From Oceaniglobus ichthyenteri (GTDB lineage Bacteria > Pseudomonadota > Alphaproteobacteria > Rhodobacterales > Rhodobacteraceae): a stretch of 64,000 nt of DNA. Below the pieces are notes generated by a model, which was not told where the DNA came from, made no database searches, and saw only the letters and a program-made list of their open reading frames with translations. The position numbers and the translations under genes were made by a program. The DNA lies in the NCBI RefSeq assembly GCF_003057885.1, contig NZ_QAGK01000009.1, positions 91,446-155,445 on the forward strand, read 5' to 3'. The first letter of the stretch is position 1. Every line of letters starts with the position of its first letter. This document shows, one piece after another, positions 37,003-46,678 of this stretch.

Positions 37003-39567
37003 TCAGTCTGGCTTGGAAAACTGCGCCGCCCGGTCGCGAATCGCCAGATGCGCCGCCGCAAGCCGCGCCATAGGCACGCGAAACGGCGAACACGACACAT
37101 AATCAAACCCTGCCGCCCGACAAAACGCGATGCTGGCCGGATCACCGCCATGTTCGCCACACACCGAAAGGGTGACATCGGGCTGGCTGGCGCGGCCCCG
37201 TTCGGCGCCAAGCATCAACAGCTCACCAACGCCGTCTTCGTCCAGACGCAAAAACGGGTCTTCGATAAACACGCCCTTTTGAACATAGGACATCATGAAG
37301 CGCCCCGCATCATCGCGCGACAAACCATAGGTCATCTGTGTCAAATCATTGGTACCAAAAGACAGGAAACTGACCGTTTCGGCGATTTCGCCGGCGCGCA
37401 ACGCAGCGCGCGGGGTTTCCACCATCACCCCCAGACGATAGGTGAAATCAACGCCGGTTTCCGCACGCACAGCCGCCGCAACCGCGTCAACCCGTTGTTT
37501 TACAATCTCAACTTCGCGGCGTGCCGAAACCAGCGGGATCATCACCTCGGGCACCACTGTGCCGCCCACGGCCACGGCGGCCTCAAATATTGCGCGGGCT
37601 TGCATGTCATAAATTTCGGGCACGGTTATCCCCAACCGCACGCCGCGCATGCCCAGCATCGGGTTCACCTCGCGCAGGGATTCTACCCGCGCGGTGACCT
37701 GCGCGAGGGGCAGATCCAGCGCCTCGGCCAGCCCCAACATACCTTCGCGCCCGTTGGGCAGAAATTCGTGCAATGGCGGATCAAGCAGGCGAATACACAC
37801 CGGCAGGCCGGTCATGATTTCAAACAGCTCTTTAAAATCCGCCCGCTGGACCGGCAGCAGCCGTTCCAGTGCCGCGGCCCGATCTTCGGGGCGCTCGGCA
37901 AAGATCATCTCGCGCATGATTGTCATCCGCTCGGCCTCGAAAAACATATGTTCGGTACGGCACAGCCCTATTCCTTCGGCTGCAAAACGTCGCGCCATTT
38001 CTGCCTCGGCCTTGGTGTCGGCATTGGCGCGCACGCCGATATCGCGGGCCTCATCCGCCCAGCCCAAAAGCGATTGAAAGGCATCGTCCAAAGTCGGCTC
38101 CAACAGGCGCGCCGCACCGACAAGCGCCATGCCCCGCGTCCCGTCCACCGTCACGATGTCACCCTCATGAAAAGTGCGGCCATGATCGCCGGTCAGCGTG
38201 CGCGCCTTGAGATCAATGCGAATCCCCGACGCCCCCACAACACACGGCAGCCCCAGACCACGCGCAATAACCGCCGCGTGACTGGTGGCACCGCCCTTTT
38301 CCGTCAATACAGCGGCGGCCGCCAACATGCCGCGCACATCGTCGGGTTTGGTTTCGCGTCGCACCAAAACGCACGGCTCTTCGCGGGCCGCGCTGGCCTG
38401 TGCGGCACGCGAGGTGAACACCAAACGTCCCGTTGCCGCGCCCGGACTGGCGGCGATTCCCTGGGCAAAACTGTCGCGCGGACCAGCCGGATCAACCTGC
38501 GGGTGCAACAAATCGGACAAGGCGGTCGGGTCCACCCGCAACACGGCCTCATCGTGTGATATTACCTGATCGCGGGCCAAAGCCACGGCAATGCGCACCG
38601 CACCCCGCGCCGCGCGGGCGACCCGGATTGCGTCCAGAACATACAACTTGCCGCCAGCGATGGTGAATTCAATCTGCATTTCTTCGCGCAGACGAACGCG
38701 GCATTGTGCGCCATACTCAATAAGCTGGGCAAACACCTCTGGGCACAACTCCTCTAGCGACGCGCCGCGGGGATCTTGGGTCAGGTACAAACCGCGCGCC
38801 GCGCCCACCAATGCCTCGCGGCCCTGCGATTGGCTAAGATACCGGCCAGTGACCTGTGGTTGGCCGGTTGCCGAATCAACAAACTGAATAACGCCCGACC
38901 CACATTCACCGTTCAGGGTTTTGCCAACGCCCAAGGCCATCTGTTGAACCACCAGGCCCAGCCCGGCATCCACGGGCGCGCCTTTGGCCTGACGCAACAG
39001 GCGCGCCGATGTCCCCTCCCAGGCGCGAGCCATTGAGCGCAGAACATCGTACAATTGGCGATCAGGCTCTTGTGGAAATGGCTCATCCAGCTCGGTTTCG
39101 AACGCCTGAAGCAACGCGCGGATCGTTTCGCCGTTTGCAGGATTGGACAATTCGAATATTTCGGGATCCAAACGCGCGACAAGTATTGCATAAGATTGTA
39201 TAAATCGAACATACAAGGCATCCGCCGCCTCAAGCCCGATCTGTTCGGTAAGGCGGGCGTGCTGTGCCGCATTCATCCCGATATTCAGGATTGCGCCCGG
39301 CCCGCCCCAATCGGACACTTCGCCCGACGGTCGCACCGACACCAAAGAATCCCGCCCCAAGGCCGCGAACACCCCGGTAAGATCCGGCATATCGCCCGCT
39401 GCAATTTTGCGGACCGTTTCAAAATCAAGAGCGATGGTTGGCGGCACGGGCAGATCCATGCGCATCAACCTTTGCAGGCATTTCGCCCTGCCGCCATGAG
39501 CCTGTGCGCTGATCCGCGCCGTGGGCGTGATCAGTGTTTGACCTTTGATATCAACATGTTTCTGCAC
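37003..39567 (-). CDS. ppdK: Pyruvate phosphate dikinase-like PEP/pyruvate-binding enzyme
   Basis: An 854-residue three-domain dikinase. The N-terminal ATP-grasp part (about 1-330) is divergent ('HGGRAKCLQRLMRMDLPVPP', 'SVRPSGEVSDWGGPGAILNIG'). The phosphohistidine domain is 'VLTEKGGATSHAAVIARGLGLPCVVG' with catalytic His and regulatory Thr. The PEP-binding TIM barrel has 'GIGLCRTEHMFF', 'MLGMRGVRLGI', 'FLSFGTNDLTQMTYGLSRDDA' and 'SVCGEHGGDP'. I chose the GTG at 39567 behind GGAG; an ATG at 39618 is possible. It interconverts PEP and pyruvate for gluconeogenesis. Close to but shorter than classical PPDK (about 875-890). Confidence 0.85.
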   Translation of the reverse strand: MQKHVDIKGQTLITPTARISAQAHGGRAKCLQRLMRMDLPVPPTIALDFETVRKIAAGDMPDLTGVFAALGRDSLVSVRPSGEVSDWGGPGAILNIGMNAAQHARLTEQIGLEAADALYVRFIQSYAILVARLDPEIFELSNPANGETIRALLQAFETELDEPFPQEPDRQLYDVLRSMARAWEGTSARLLRQAKGAPVDAGLGLVVQQMALGVGKTLNGECGSGVIQFVDSATGQPQVTGRYLSQSQGREALVGAARGLYLTQDPRGASLEELCPEVFAQLIEYGAQCRVRLREEMQIEFTIAGGKLYVLDAIRVARAARGAVRIAVALARDQVISHDEAVLRVDPTALSDLLHPQVDPAGPRDSFAQGIAASPGAATGRLVFTSRAAQASAAREEPCVLVRRETKPDDVRGMLAAAAVLTEKGGATSHAAVIARGLGLPCVVGASGIRIDLKARTLTGDHGRTFHEGDIVTVDGTRGMALVGAARLLEPTLDDAFQSLLGWADEARDIGVRANADTKAEAEMARRFAAEGIGLCRTEHMFFEAERMTIMREMIFAERPEDRAAALERLLPVQRADFKELFEIMTGLPVCIRLLDPPLHEFLPNGREGMLGLAEALDLPLAQVTARVESLREVNPMLGMRGVRLGITVPEIYDMQARAIFEAAVAVGGTVVPEVMIPLVSARREVEIVKQRVDAVAAAVRAETGVDFTYRLGVMVETPRAALRAGEIAETVSFLSFGTNDLTQMTYGLSRDDAGRFMMSYVQKGVFIEDPFLRLDEDGVGELLMLGAERGRASQPDVTLSVCGEHGGDPASIAFCRAAGFDYVSCSPFRVPMARLAAAHLAIRDRAAQFSKPD

Positions 39568-39635
39568 TGCGGCGCTCCAATATTGCGCGCAGGATAGCGG
39601 CCTTGCCCGGTCATGCAAGGTTTACATCGCGTTGA

Positions 39636-41714
39636 TCAGCCCTCGATCCGATTCAAATCAGCAACCCCAAGGCAGATCGTGCGGATCCGACTAAGCAGGT
39701 TCAAACGGTTGCGGCGTATGATCTGACTTTCGGCATTCACCTGAACTGCGTTGAAAAACCCATCAATCGGCGCGCGCAGGGCTGCCATGGCCGACATGGC
39801 GGTTGCAAAATCCTCGGCCTGCATTGCCGGGGCTATAACGGTTTCCGCCCGATCCAGCGCCGCGAACAGTTCTTTTTCCGCATCGGTTTCGGCAAATTTC
39901 ACATCGGCCCCATAGGAATATTCCACGCCATCCTTCGCCTCCGCCTGCGCCAGAATGTTGTTGGCACGTTTGAACCCCTGCAGCAGGTTTTCGCCATCGT
40001 CGGTTTTAAGCATTTCTGACAAAGCATGCGCCCTGCTTAAAATAAACGTTAGATTATTGTTGCCCTTATCTAGGCCAAGTATCGCATCAATAACATCGTG
40101 ACGGAACCCAGAGTCTCGTAGGTTCACTTTCATCCGCTCATGAATAAAGCTCAAAAGCTCAAAAGCTGTATTTTCCAATTTGGTCGCAAACGGCACCAAT
40201 GCACGACGCACCAAAGCCAGCAGATCTAGATCAAGCTTGTTGTGAAGTATCAACCGAATAACCCCCAAAGCCGCCCGGCGAAGAGCAAACGGATCTTTGC
40301 TGCCGGTTGGCTTCTCATCAATCGCCCAGAATCCGGCCAGGATATCCAACTTATCGGCCAGCGCCACGGCCACCGACAAAGGCGCGGTTGGCACTTGGTC
40401 GGACGGGCCCAAGGGCGCGTAATGCTCTTGCGCCACGGCTGCGACATCAGCGGGATGGCCCGCCTCGGCAATGTAATATCGCCCCATAAGACCTTGAAGT
40501 TCGGGGAATTCACCCACCATCTGAGATTGCAGATCGGCCTTGGCCAGATTGGCGGCAAGGGCGGCCTGATCGGGGTCTGCGCCCACAAGCGGGGCAATTT
40601 CGCGCGCCAAGGCGGATACCCGCGCCATGCGGTCGGCGACTGTGCCAAGTTTGTTATGGAACGTGACGGTTTCCAATGCCGAAACCCATTGACCCAGGTC
40701 GGATTTGGCGATGCGCAGGTCGTTATCCCAGAAAAACCGCGCATCTGACAGGCGGGCCGACAACACCTTTTGGTTTCCGGCAAGGATTGTTGCGCCTTCA
40801 TCGGCGGTTGTGCGGTTGGCAACTGTCACAAATCGAACAATCTGGCCCGATTTTGGGTCTTTTACGCTGAAAAACTTTTGATGTTCCCGCATTGAGGTTT
40901 GCAACACCTCAGGCGGCAAGTGTAAAAAATCAGCCCCGATTTCCCCCATCAATACCACGGGCCATTCGACCAAACCCGCGACCTCGGCCAGCAAACCGGG
41001 GTCTTCGACCACCTCAAGGCCGCTGGCGAAGGCCTGATTTGTCGCATCCGCCCAAATATGATCGGCGCGATCCTTGGCCGACAGAATCACATGGGCGCGT
41101 TTCAATTTCGCCGCGTAATCATCGAAATTTGCGACAGAAAACTCACCCGGCGACATGAAACGATGACCGCGAGTCACATCGCCCGCGCGTGTACCGTCGA
41201 TATTTAACTCAACCACCCGGTGCCCGCTTTCATCGCTTAAGATACACAGGATCGATTGCAAAGGGCGGACCCAACGCAAATCACCCGCGCCCCAGCGCAT
41301 GGATTTTGGCCATGGGAAATTGCGCACGACCTTTTCCAGAACTTCGGCAACAATGCCATCTGCGGCCCGGCCCGGCGTTTCGATGATGGCCATGTAAACC
41401 TGGCCTTTTTTATCATCGCGAATTTGCAGATCATCACGGCTCAGGCCCGTTGAACGCAAGAACCCCTCGACTGCTTTTTCGGGCGCATCGACACGGGGGC
41501 CTTTGCGTTCTTCCCGCTGCGCCGGGGCCGTGGCCAACAGGCCCTCGACCGACAAAGTCAGGCGGCGCGGCGTATGAAATGCCCCTGCCGAGGCATAGGT
41601 CAGGCCCGCCTCGACCAAACCATCGGTGACGCGCTGTTTCAGATCGGCCGCCGCCTTGGCCTGCATACGGGCCGGAATTTCCTCGGACAGGAGTTCGATC
41701 AAAAGATCTGCCAT
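39636..41714 (-). CDS. glyS: Glycyl-tRNA synthetase beta subunit
   Basis: A 692-residue beta subunit of the alpha2-beta2 bacterial glycyl-tRNA synthetase. 'MADLLIELLSEEIPARMQ' is the classical N-terminus; 'SMRWGAGDLRWVRPLQSILCIL' and 'LPPEVLQTSMREHQKFFSV' follow. It is preceded by AAGAAGG and lies 22 bases after the small gene that separates it from glyQ. Confidence 0.97.
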   Translation of the reverse strand: MADLLIELLSEEIPARMQAKAAADLKQRVTDGLVEAGLTYASAGAFHTPRRLTLSVEGLLATAPAQREERKGPRVDAPEKAVEGFLRSTGLSRDDLQIRDDKKGQVYMAIIETPGRAADGIVAEVLEKVVRNFPWPKSMRWGAGDLRWVRPLQSILCILSDESGHRVVELNIDGTRAGDVTRGHRFMSPGEFSVANFDDYAAKLKRAHVILSAKDRADHIWADATNQAFASGLEVVEDPGLLAEVAGLVEWPVVLMGEIGADFLHLPPEVLQTSMREHQKFFSVKDPKSGQIVRFVTVANRTTADEGATILAGNQKVLSARLSDARFFWDNDLRIAKSDLGQWVSALETVTFHNKLGTVADRMARVSALAREIAPLVGADPDQAALAANLAKADLQSQMVGEFPELQGLMGRYYIAEAGHPADVAAVAQEHYAPLGPSDQVPTAPLSVAVALADKLDILAGFWAIDEKPTGSKDPFALRRAALGVIRLILHNKLDLDLLALVRRALVPFATKLENTAFELLSFIHERMKVNLRDSGFRHDVIDAILGLDKGNNNLTFILSRAHALSEMLKTDDGENLLQGFKRANNILAQAEAKDGVEYSYGADVKFAETDAEKELFAALDRAETVIAPAMQAEDFATAMSAMAALRAPIDGFFNAVQVNAESQIIRRNRLNLLSRIRTICLGVADLNRIEG

Positions 41715-41736
41715 TTCAAGGCCTTCTTGCTAAGGG

Positions 41737-42252
41737 TCAGTCGCGGTCCGGACAGGCCGGGCCAACATCGGTGCCGTCATAACGGCGTTCGCCACAGTTG
41801 TTCAACTGGTGCCAGGCATAGGCGCGGCCATCATCAAACACCGCAATCACCCGATCCACACCGTATTCGATATTGGATTGGCTGAGAAACGCGATTGCCT
41901 CGCCGGTTTCCAGTGCTTTGCCGATTGCCGCTGCATCGAAACACTCAAACCAGCCGGGCGCCACCAAAGGTTCGGCAGCGTCATAGGTGACATAGGTTTC
42001 GGTCAACATGCCCTGGCTCATCGGGGTGGTGAAACAGCCGCGAAACCGCAAGGGCGAACTGTCGGCGTCAATGCCTTTGAAGCCCTCAACCAAAATCGGT
42101 TCGGGTGTGCCTGTGGCCAGAACCGTCAGTTTTATATCGTCGGGCGTGAATTCAACTTCGTCGTAAAACCCGTACACTTGCAGGTAATACATTGTCACAC
42201 CGGCAATCAGCGCAGTGACCAAAATGAATCCTCCCAGGATTTTGCCTATCAT
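41737..42252 (-). CDS. DUF6446-like membrane-anchored protein between glyQ and glyS
   Basis: A 171-residue protein with one N-terminal membrane anchor (residues 4-25) and a periplasmic domain with five Cys ('[12 protein letters not shown]', '[10 protein letters not shown]', '[10 protein letters not shown]', 'GPACPDRD'), probably disulfide-bonded. Its start overlaps the glyQ stop (ATGA). Rhodobacterales commonly keep such a gene inside the glyQS operon. Function unknown; a role in translation is not obvious because it should be exported. Confidence 0.75.
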   Translation of the reverse strand: MIGKILGGFILVTALIAGVTMYYLQVYGFYDEVEFTPDDIKLTVLATGTPEPILVEGFKGIDADSSPLRFRGCFTTPMSQGMLTETYVTYDAAEPLVAPGWFECFDAAAIGKALETGEAIAFLSQSNIEYGVDRVIAVFDDGRAYAWHQLNNCGERRYDGTDVGPACPDRD

Positions 42253-43166
42253 GCCGCCCAGCCACCTTGGGGCGTTTGCAAATATGCATCGGCACAGGCC
42301 TTGGCCAAGGTGCGCACCCGCCCGATATAGGCTTGGCGCTCTGTCACCGAAATCACGCCGCGCGCATCAAGCAGGTTAAATAAATGCGACGCCTTGATAC
42401 ATTGGTCATAGGCCGGATGTACCATCACAATACGTTTGCCGGTTGTCGGATCATCCGCCGGCGCGGCAAGGATGCGGGCGCATTCGGCTTCGGCGTCTTT
42501 GAAATGTTGCAACAGAGTGTCGGTGTCGGCCACATCGAAATTCCAGCGGGAATATTCCTGTTCGGTCTGTTTGAACACATCGCCATAGGTCAGCGGAATC
42601 GGCGCGGCGGGGGCGTTGAACGGCATGTCCATCACGTGATCAATGCCCAAAACATACATCGCCAGACGCTCTAACCCATAGGTCAGTTCGCCCAAAACCG
42701 GGTGGCAATCATGCCCGCCCACCTGTTGAAAATAGGTAAACTGCGATACTTCCATGCCATCACACCACACCTCCCATCCCAGACCCCAGGCGCCCAGAGT
42801 GGGTGATTCCCAGTCATCCTCGACAAAGCGGATATCGTGCAGCGCCATATCAATGCCAATCGCCGCCAGTGACCCAAGATACAAATCCTGCAAATCGGGG
42901 GGCGATGGTTTGATCACCACCTGAAACTGGTAATAATGCTGTAACCTGTTGGGGTTTTCGCCATAGCGCCCATCGGTCGGGCGGCGCGAAGGCTGCACAT
43001 AGGCGGCGGCCCATGGCACCGGGCCAAGTGCGCGCAGGGTTGTGGCCGGATGAAACGTGCCCGCCCCAACCTCGAGATCGTAGGGTTGCAAAACGGCACA
43101 GCCTTGGGCCGCCCAATAGGTTTGCAACCGCAAGATGATTTCCTGAAAGCTTTTGGGCGTGTCCAC
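42249..43166 (-). CDS. glyQ: Glycyl-tRNA synthetase alpha subunit
   Basis: A 305-residue class II synthetase catalytic subunit. '[35 protein letters not shown]' begins the protein; '[28 protein letters not shown]' and '[12 protein letters not shown]' are motifs 2- and 3-like. GTG 43166 behind GAGG is chosen because the family starts exactly there; an ATG at 43238 would add 24 unrelated residues. Confidence 0.95.
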   Translation of the reverse strand: MDTPKSFQEIILRLQTYWAAQGCAVLQPYDLEVGAGTFHPATTLRALGPVPWAAAYVQPSRRPTDGRYGENPNRLQHYYQFQVVIKPSPPDLQDLYLGSLAAIGIDMALHDIRFVEDDWESPTLGAWGLGWEVWCDGMEVSQFTYFQQVGGHDCHPVLGELTYGLERLAMYVLGIDHVMDMPFNAPAAPIPLTYGDVFKQTEQEYSRWNFDVADTDTLLQHFKDAEAECARILAAPADDPTTGKRIVMVHPAYDQCIKASHLFNLLDARGVISVTERQAYIGRVRTLAKACADAYLQTPQGGWAA

Positions 43167-43337
43167 GGCGCGGCCTCGGTTATTAGGGGGCAGATGCGGC
43201 CCTTGCATAGGCAGATGGGCAACAAGGGTCAATCGCACCTGTTGCTCTCATCAATGTTTCTTGACCTTGGGCAAGATATCGATCTGATTGACCGCGCTGT
43301 GAAATGTATGTGTAAAAATAAGGTGTGGCAGATTCGG

Positions 43338-45098
43338 ATGTTAAGACTTTTCAGAACGATATTGGTGGTCTTTGCCACATTTTTCGCCAACGCGGCCTTG
43401 GCCCAACAGTATTGGGTTCAGGTCGAAGCACAGCCCAGTTTGCAATCGGCACAGGAACGCGCCGCCGCCTATGCCGGTCAGATCGCCAATGTTCAGGGGT
43501 TTCGTTTGGGCAACAGCGATTGGCGCGCCATTGTCATCGGCCCGTTCGATGAAACCACAGCCAACCAACAGCGCACCGCGCTGCGACGCGAGGCCCGGAT
43601 CCCGCGCGACAGTTTTGTAACCGATGGGCGGTCGTTCAACAGCCAGTTTTGGCCAATCGGCAGCGCGGGCGCTTCAATCGCGCCTGTGGCCCCTGCCCCG
43701 GCCCCGGCGCAACCCACCCAAACGCCATCTGAACCCGTCGTGGCCCCCGCCCCACCGGAACCCACCGGCGAAACCCTGGCCGAGGCCCGGCGCAGCGAGG
43801 CGCAGCTGACCCAAGATGAGCGTAAGGATCTGCAGATCGCCCTGCAATGGGATGGCTTTTACAACGCCGCCATCGACGGGGCCTTTGGCCGCGGCACCCG
43901 CGCCAGCATGGCCGATTGGCAACAGGCAAACGGCCATGAGGCCACCGGCGTTCTGACCACCCGACAGCGGGCGGAATTGTTGGCCGCCTATAACGCGATT
44001 CTTGCGGGAATCGGCATGGAAACGGTGCGCGATGACGTGGCGGGCATTGAAATTGATCTGCCTTTGGAGCTGATCGGATTTGACAGCTATGAACCGCCCT
44101 TTGCCCATTACGGCGCCCATGACGGTGCCGCCCGGCCCAAGGCATTGCTGATTTCGCAAAAAGGCGATGTCGATACCCTGTTTGGGCTATATGACATCAT
44201 GCAAACCCTTGAAATCGTGCCCGAACAGGGTGCGCGTGAAAAGCGGCGCGACTCTTTCACCCTGATCGGTGAAGGCCCTGATTTCATCTCCCAGACCGAG
44301 GCCGTCGTGCGCGATGGCGCGGTCAAGGGATTTACCCTGATCTGGCCCAAGAACGATGAAAAGCGGCGCCAGCGGGTGATTGATGAAATGACCAGCAGCT
44401 TTGTTGCCCTGCCCGGCGCGGTGATGGATGACATGGTGGGCGAGCCGACAGAGAACCAACGGATCGATCTTTTGGCAGGGCTTGAGATTCGCAGCCCCGA
44501 GGTGAACAGCAGCGGATTTTACGTCGATGCGCGCGGTCGGGTTTTGACCGCAGCCAACACCGTTCAATCCTGCAGCCGGATCACCCTGAACGAAGAGGTC
44601 GAGGCCACCCTGAAGGCCAGCGATCCCGCCAGTGGCCTGGCCGTATTGGAACCCAGTCAGGCCTTGGCACCACGCGCCTTTGCCCGGTTTCAGCCCGCCG
44701 TGCCACGGTTGCAATCGGATGTGGTTTTGTCGGGCTATTCCTATGGCGGCATTCTCGGCGCGCCTTCGCTGACATTTGGCGTGCTGGCCGATTTGCGGGG
44801 ATTGAGCGGCGAAGAAACGATCAAACGTTATGATCTGGCCGCGCAACCCAGTGATGTGGGAGGGCCAATCCTGGATACCAGCGGCGCGGTTCTGGGCATG
44901 TTGATGCCGAATGTCGATCAGAATGGCCGCGCCCTGCCGGGCGATGTCAGCTTTGCCGTCGATGTGGAAACCATCGCGGATTTCCTGTCAAACAACAGCA
45001 TGGCGGCCACAGCGGCGGAACGTACAGGCCCGGTCAAGGCCGGCGTGCTGAATGACATCGCGGTTGATATGACAGTTCTGGTCAGCTGCTGGCGCTGA
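43338..45098 (+). CDS. SPOR/PG-binding protein with an inactive trypsin-like domain
   Basis: A 586-residue exported protein. A signal peptide (LFRTILVVFATFFANAALA) is followed by a SPOR-like domain (about 22-95), a Pro/Ala linker, a PG-binding-1 domain ('DLQIALQWDGFYNAAIDGAFGRGTRASMADWQQ', about 165-215) and a C-terminal trypsin-like domain (about 390-570). The triad appears lost: the His block reads 'LTAANTVQSC' (Asn for His), the Asp block 'ASGLAVLE' (Gly for Asp) and the Ser block 'SDVGGPIL' (Val for Ser). It may be a wall-bound pseudoprotease scaffold. Divergent from glyQ. The start is uncertain by a few codons. Confidence 0.8.
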   Translation: MLRLFRTILVVFATFFANAALAQQYWVQVEAQPSLQSAQERAAAYAGQIANVQGFRLGNSDWRAIVIGPFDETTANQQRTALRREARIPRDSFVTDGRSFNSQFWPIGSAGASIAPVAPAPAPAQPTQTPSEPVVAPAPPEPTGETLAEARRSEAQLTQDERKDLQIALQWDGFYNAAIDGAFGRGTRASMADWQQANGHEATGVLTTRQRAELLAAYNAILAGIGMETVRDDVAGIEIDLPLELIGFDSYEPPFAHYGAHDGAARPKALLISQKGDVDTLFGLYDIMQTLEIVPEQGAREKRRDSFTLIGEGPDFISQTEAVVRDGAVKGFTLIWPKNDEKRRQRVIDEMTSSFVALPGAVMDDMVGEPTENQRIDLLAGLEIRSPEVNSSGFYVDARGRVLTAANTVQSCSRITLNEEVEATLKASDPASGLAVLEPSQALAPRAFARFQPAVPRLQSDVVLSGYSYGGILGAPSLTFGVLADLRGLSGEETIKRYDLAAQPSDVGGPILDTSGAVLGMLMPNVDQNGRALPGDVSFAVDVETIADFLSNNSMAATAAERTGPVKAGVLNDIAVDMTVLVSCWR

Positions 45099-45109
45099 TT
45101 GGGTTTGGT

Positions 45110-45133
45110 GGGGCGCGGAAAAACCTGCGCCCC
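45110..45133. terminator. Bidirectional hairpin between the pseudoprotease gene and trkH
   Basis: GGGGCGC...GCGCCCC with a 10-base A-rich loop, placed between the convergent stops at 45098 and 45138. Probably shared by both transcripts. Confidence 0.7.
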
Positions 45134-45137
45134 GCTC

Positions 45138-46586
45138 TCAGCCTTTCCAGAACATCGCGGTGAACAGTACATACACCGCCATCAGTTCCAACCGGCCAAT
45201 CAACATGCCCGCGATCAACAACCATTTCGCGGTATCGTTCAGCGGCGCAAATGTGCCCGATGGGCCAATGATCGGCCCCAATCCCGGCCCGATATTGGAA
45301 ATCGCCGTGGCAGCACCTGACAGGGAGGTGACGAAATCCAATCCCGTCATCGCCAAAAGCACCGAAAGCACGCCCAAGGACACGATGAACAGAACCAGAA
45401 ACGCCATGACCGAACTCAATACGTCATCTTCGACGGGCCGGCCTTCGTATCGGGGGGTGAAAATGCCGTGAGGCGAATGGATGCGGCGGATCTGTGCATA
45501 AATCGCCGATATCAGGATTTGATAGCGGAAAATCTTGATCGAACAACAGGTTGATCCGGCACATCCGCCAATCAGGCCAACGAAAAAGAACACCACCATG
45601 GCGAAACTGCCCCACAGTTGGTAATCCACGCTGGCATATCCGGTTCCGGTGATGATTGATGCGACGTTGAATATCGCCTCGCGAAACGCGGGTTCGGACG
45701 GGCGATCAAGGTTGATCATCTGAAACCCGGTCAGCACCAGAACCACAACACTCACCAGCAGGATGAAACCGCGAATCTGCGCATCGCGCAACACTGGCCG
45801 CGCCGACCCCGCCAGCAGTTGAATATACCGCACGAACGGCAGGCTGGCCAAAATCATGAACAACGCCGAGGCATATTCCGCAGGCCCCTGAAACGCGCCA
45901 AACGATTGATCGGTGGTCGAAAATCCACCGGTCGAAAGCGTGGTCAGGGCGTGATTGATCGCCTCGAAACTTGGCAGGCCCAGCGCCAGATAGCTGAGAA
46001 AGCACACAAACGTCAAAGCCACGTAAATCCACGATATCTGCGCCGCAATCTCGGCGGCGCGCGGCAGGATCTTGCCCAGCGTATCGAATGCCTCAGAGCG
46101 GAAAATCTGCATGCCCCCCACCCGCAATTCAGGCATGAACACCATGGCGACAACGATGATCCCGATGCCGCCAAACCATTGCAGCATTGATCGCCATAAC
46201 AGCAATCCGCGCGGCAAATCATCCAGCCCGGTAAATACGGTTGATCCCGTCGTGGTCAGCCCCGACATCGATTCAAACATTGCATCGGTCAGATCGGCCC
46301 CCGTTGCGCCCAGAACAAACGGCAGGGCGCCGAAGATCGGCAAGGCAACCCACACCCCAACCGTCAACAGGAACGTCTGTTGAATCGTGATCCGTTCAAC
46401 CACCCCATTGGCACAGCCCAGCGCGATCAGACCACCGGTCAGGGATACAATCACGGCACTTTCCAGAAACACCGGCCAATGGCCGTTGCCCGCCACAAAA
46501 TCGACGATAAGCGGCACAATCATGGTCACGCCCAAGGCGGCCACAAGCAGGCCAATGACATATCCAACGGGGCGCGGGTCGATCAT
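45138..46586 (-). CDS. trkH: TrkH family potassium uptake protein
   Basis: A 482-residue membrane subunit of the Trk K+ uptake system. The four pore-loop/filter repeats are visible, e.g. 'MFESMSGLTTTGSTVF', 'HALTTLSTGGFSTTDQS', 'NVASIITGTGYASVDYQLW' and 'GAATAISNIGPGLGP'. 'GGCAGSTCCSIKIFRYQIL' is the conserved cytoplasmic Gly/Cys-Ser-Ile-Lys block. The partner TrkA is not in the window. Confidence 0.93.
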   Translation of the reverse strand: MIDPRPVGYVIGLLVAALGVTMIVPLIVDFVAGNGHWPVFLESAVIVSLTGGLIALGCANGVVERITIQQTFLLTVGVWVALPIFGALPFVLGATGADLTDAMFESMSGLTTTGSTVFTGLDDLPRGLLLWRSMLQWFGGIGIIVVAMVFMPELRVGGMQIFRSEAFDTLGKILPRAAEIAAQISWIYVALTFVCFLSYLALGLPSFEAINHALTTLSTGGFSTTDQSFGAFQGPAEYASALFMILASLPFVRYIQLLAGSARPVLRDAQIRGFILLVSVVVLVLTGFQMINLDRPSEPAFREAIFNVASIITGTGYASVDYQLWGSFAMVVFFFVGLIGGCAGSTCCSIKIFRYQILISAIYAQIRRIHSPHGIFTPRYEGRPVEDDVLSSVMAFLVLFIVSLGVLSVLLAMTGLDFVTSLSGAATAISNIGPGLGPIIGPSGTFAPLNDTAKWLLIAGMLIGRLELMAVYVLFTAMFWKG

Positions 46587-46678
46587 GGGTCAGGGTTGGC
46601 CGGATGGGGGCGCGGTGTCAACAGTTTGCGCCGCGCCAATGCGGCATCTGGCGACGCCAAAATCTGTCTTGTCATTGG

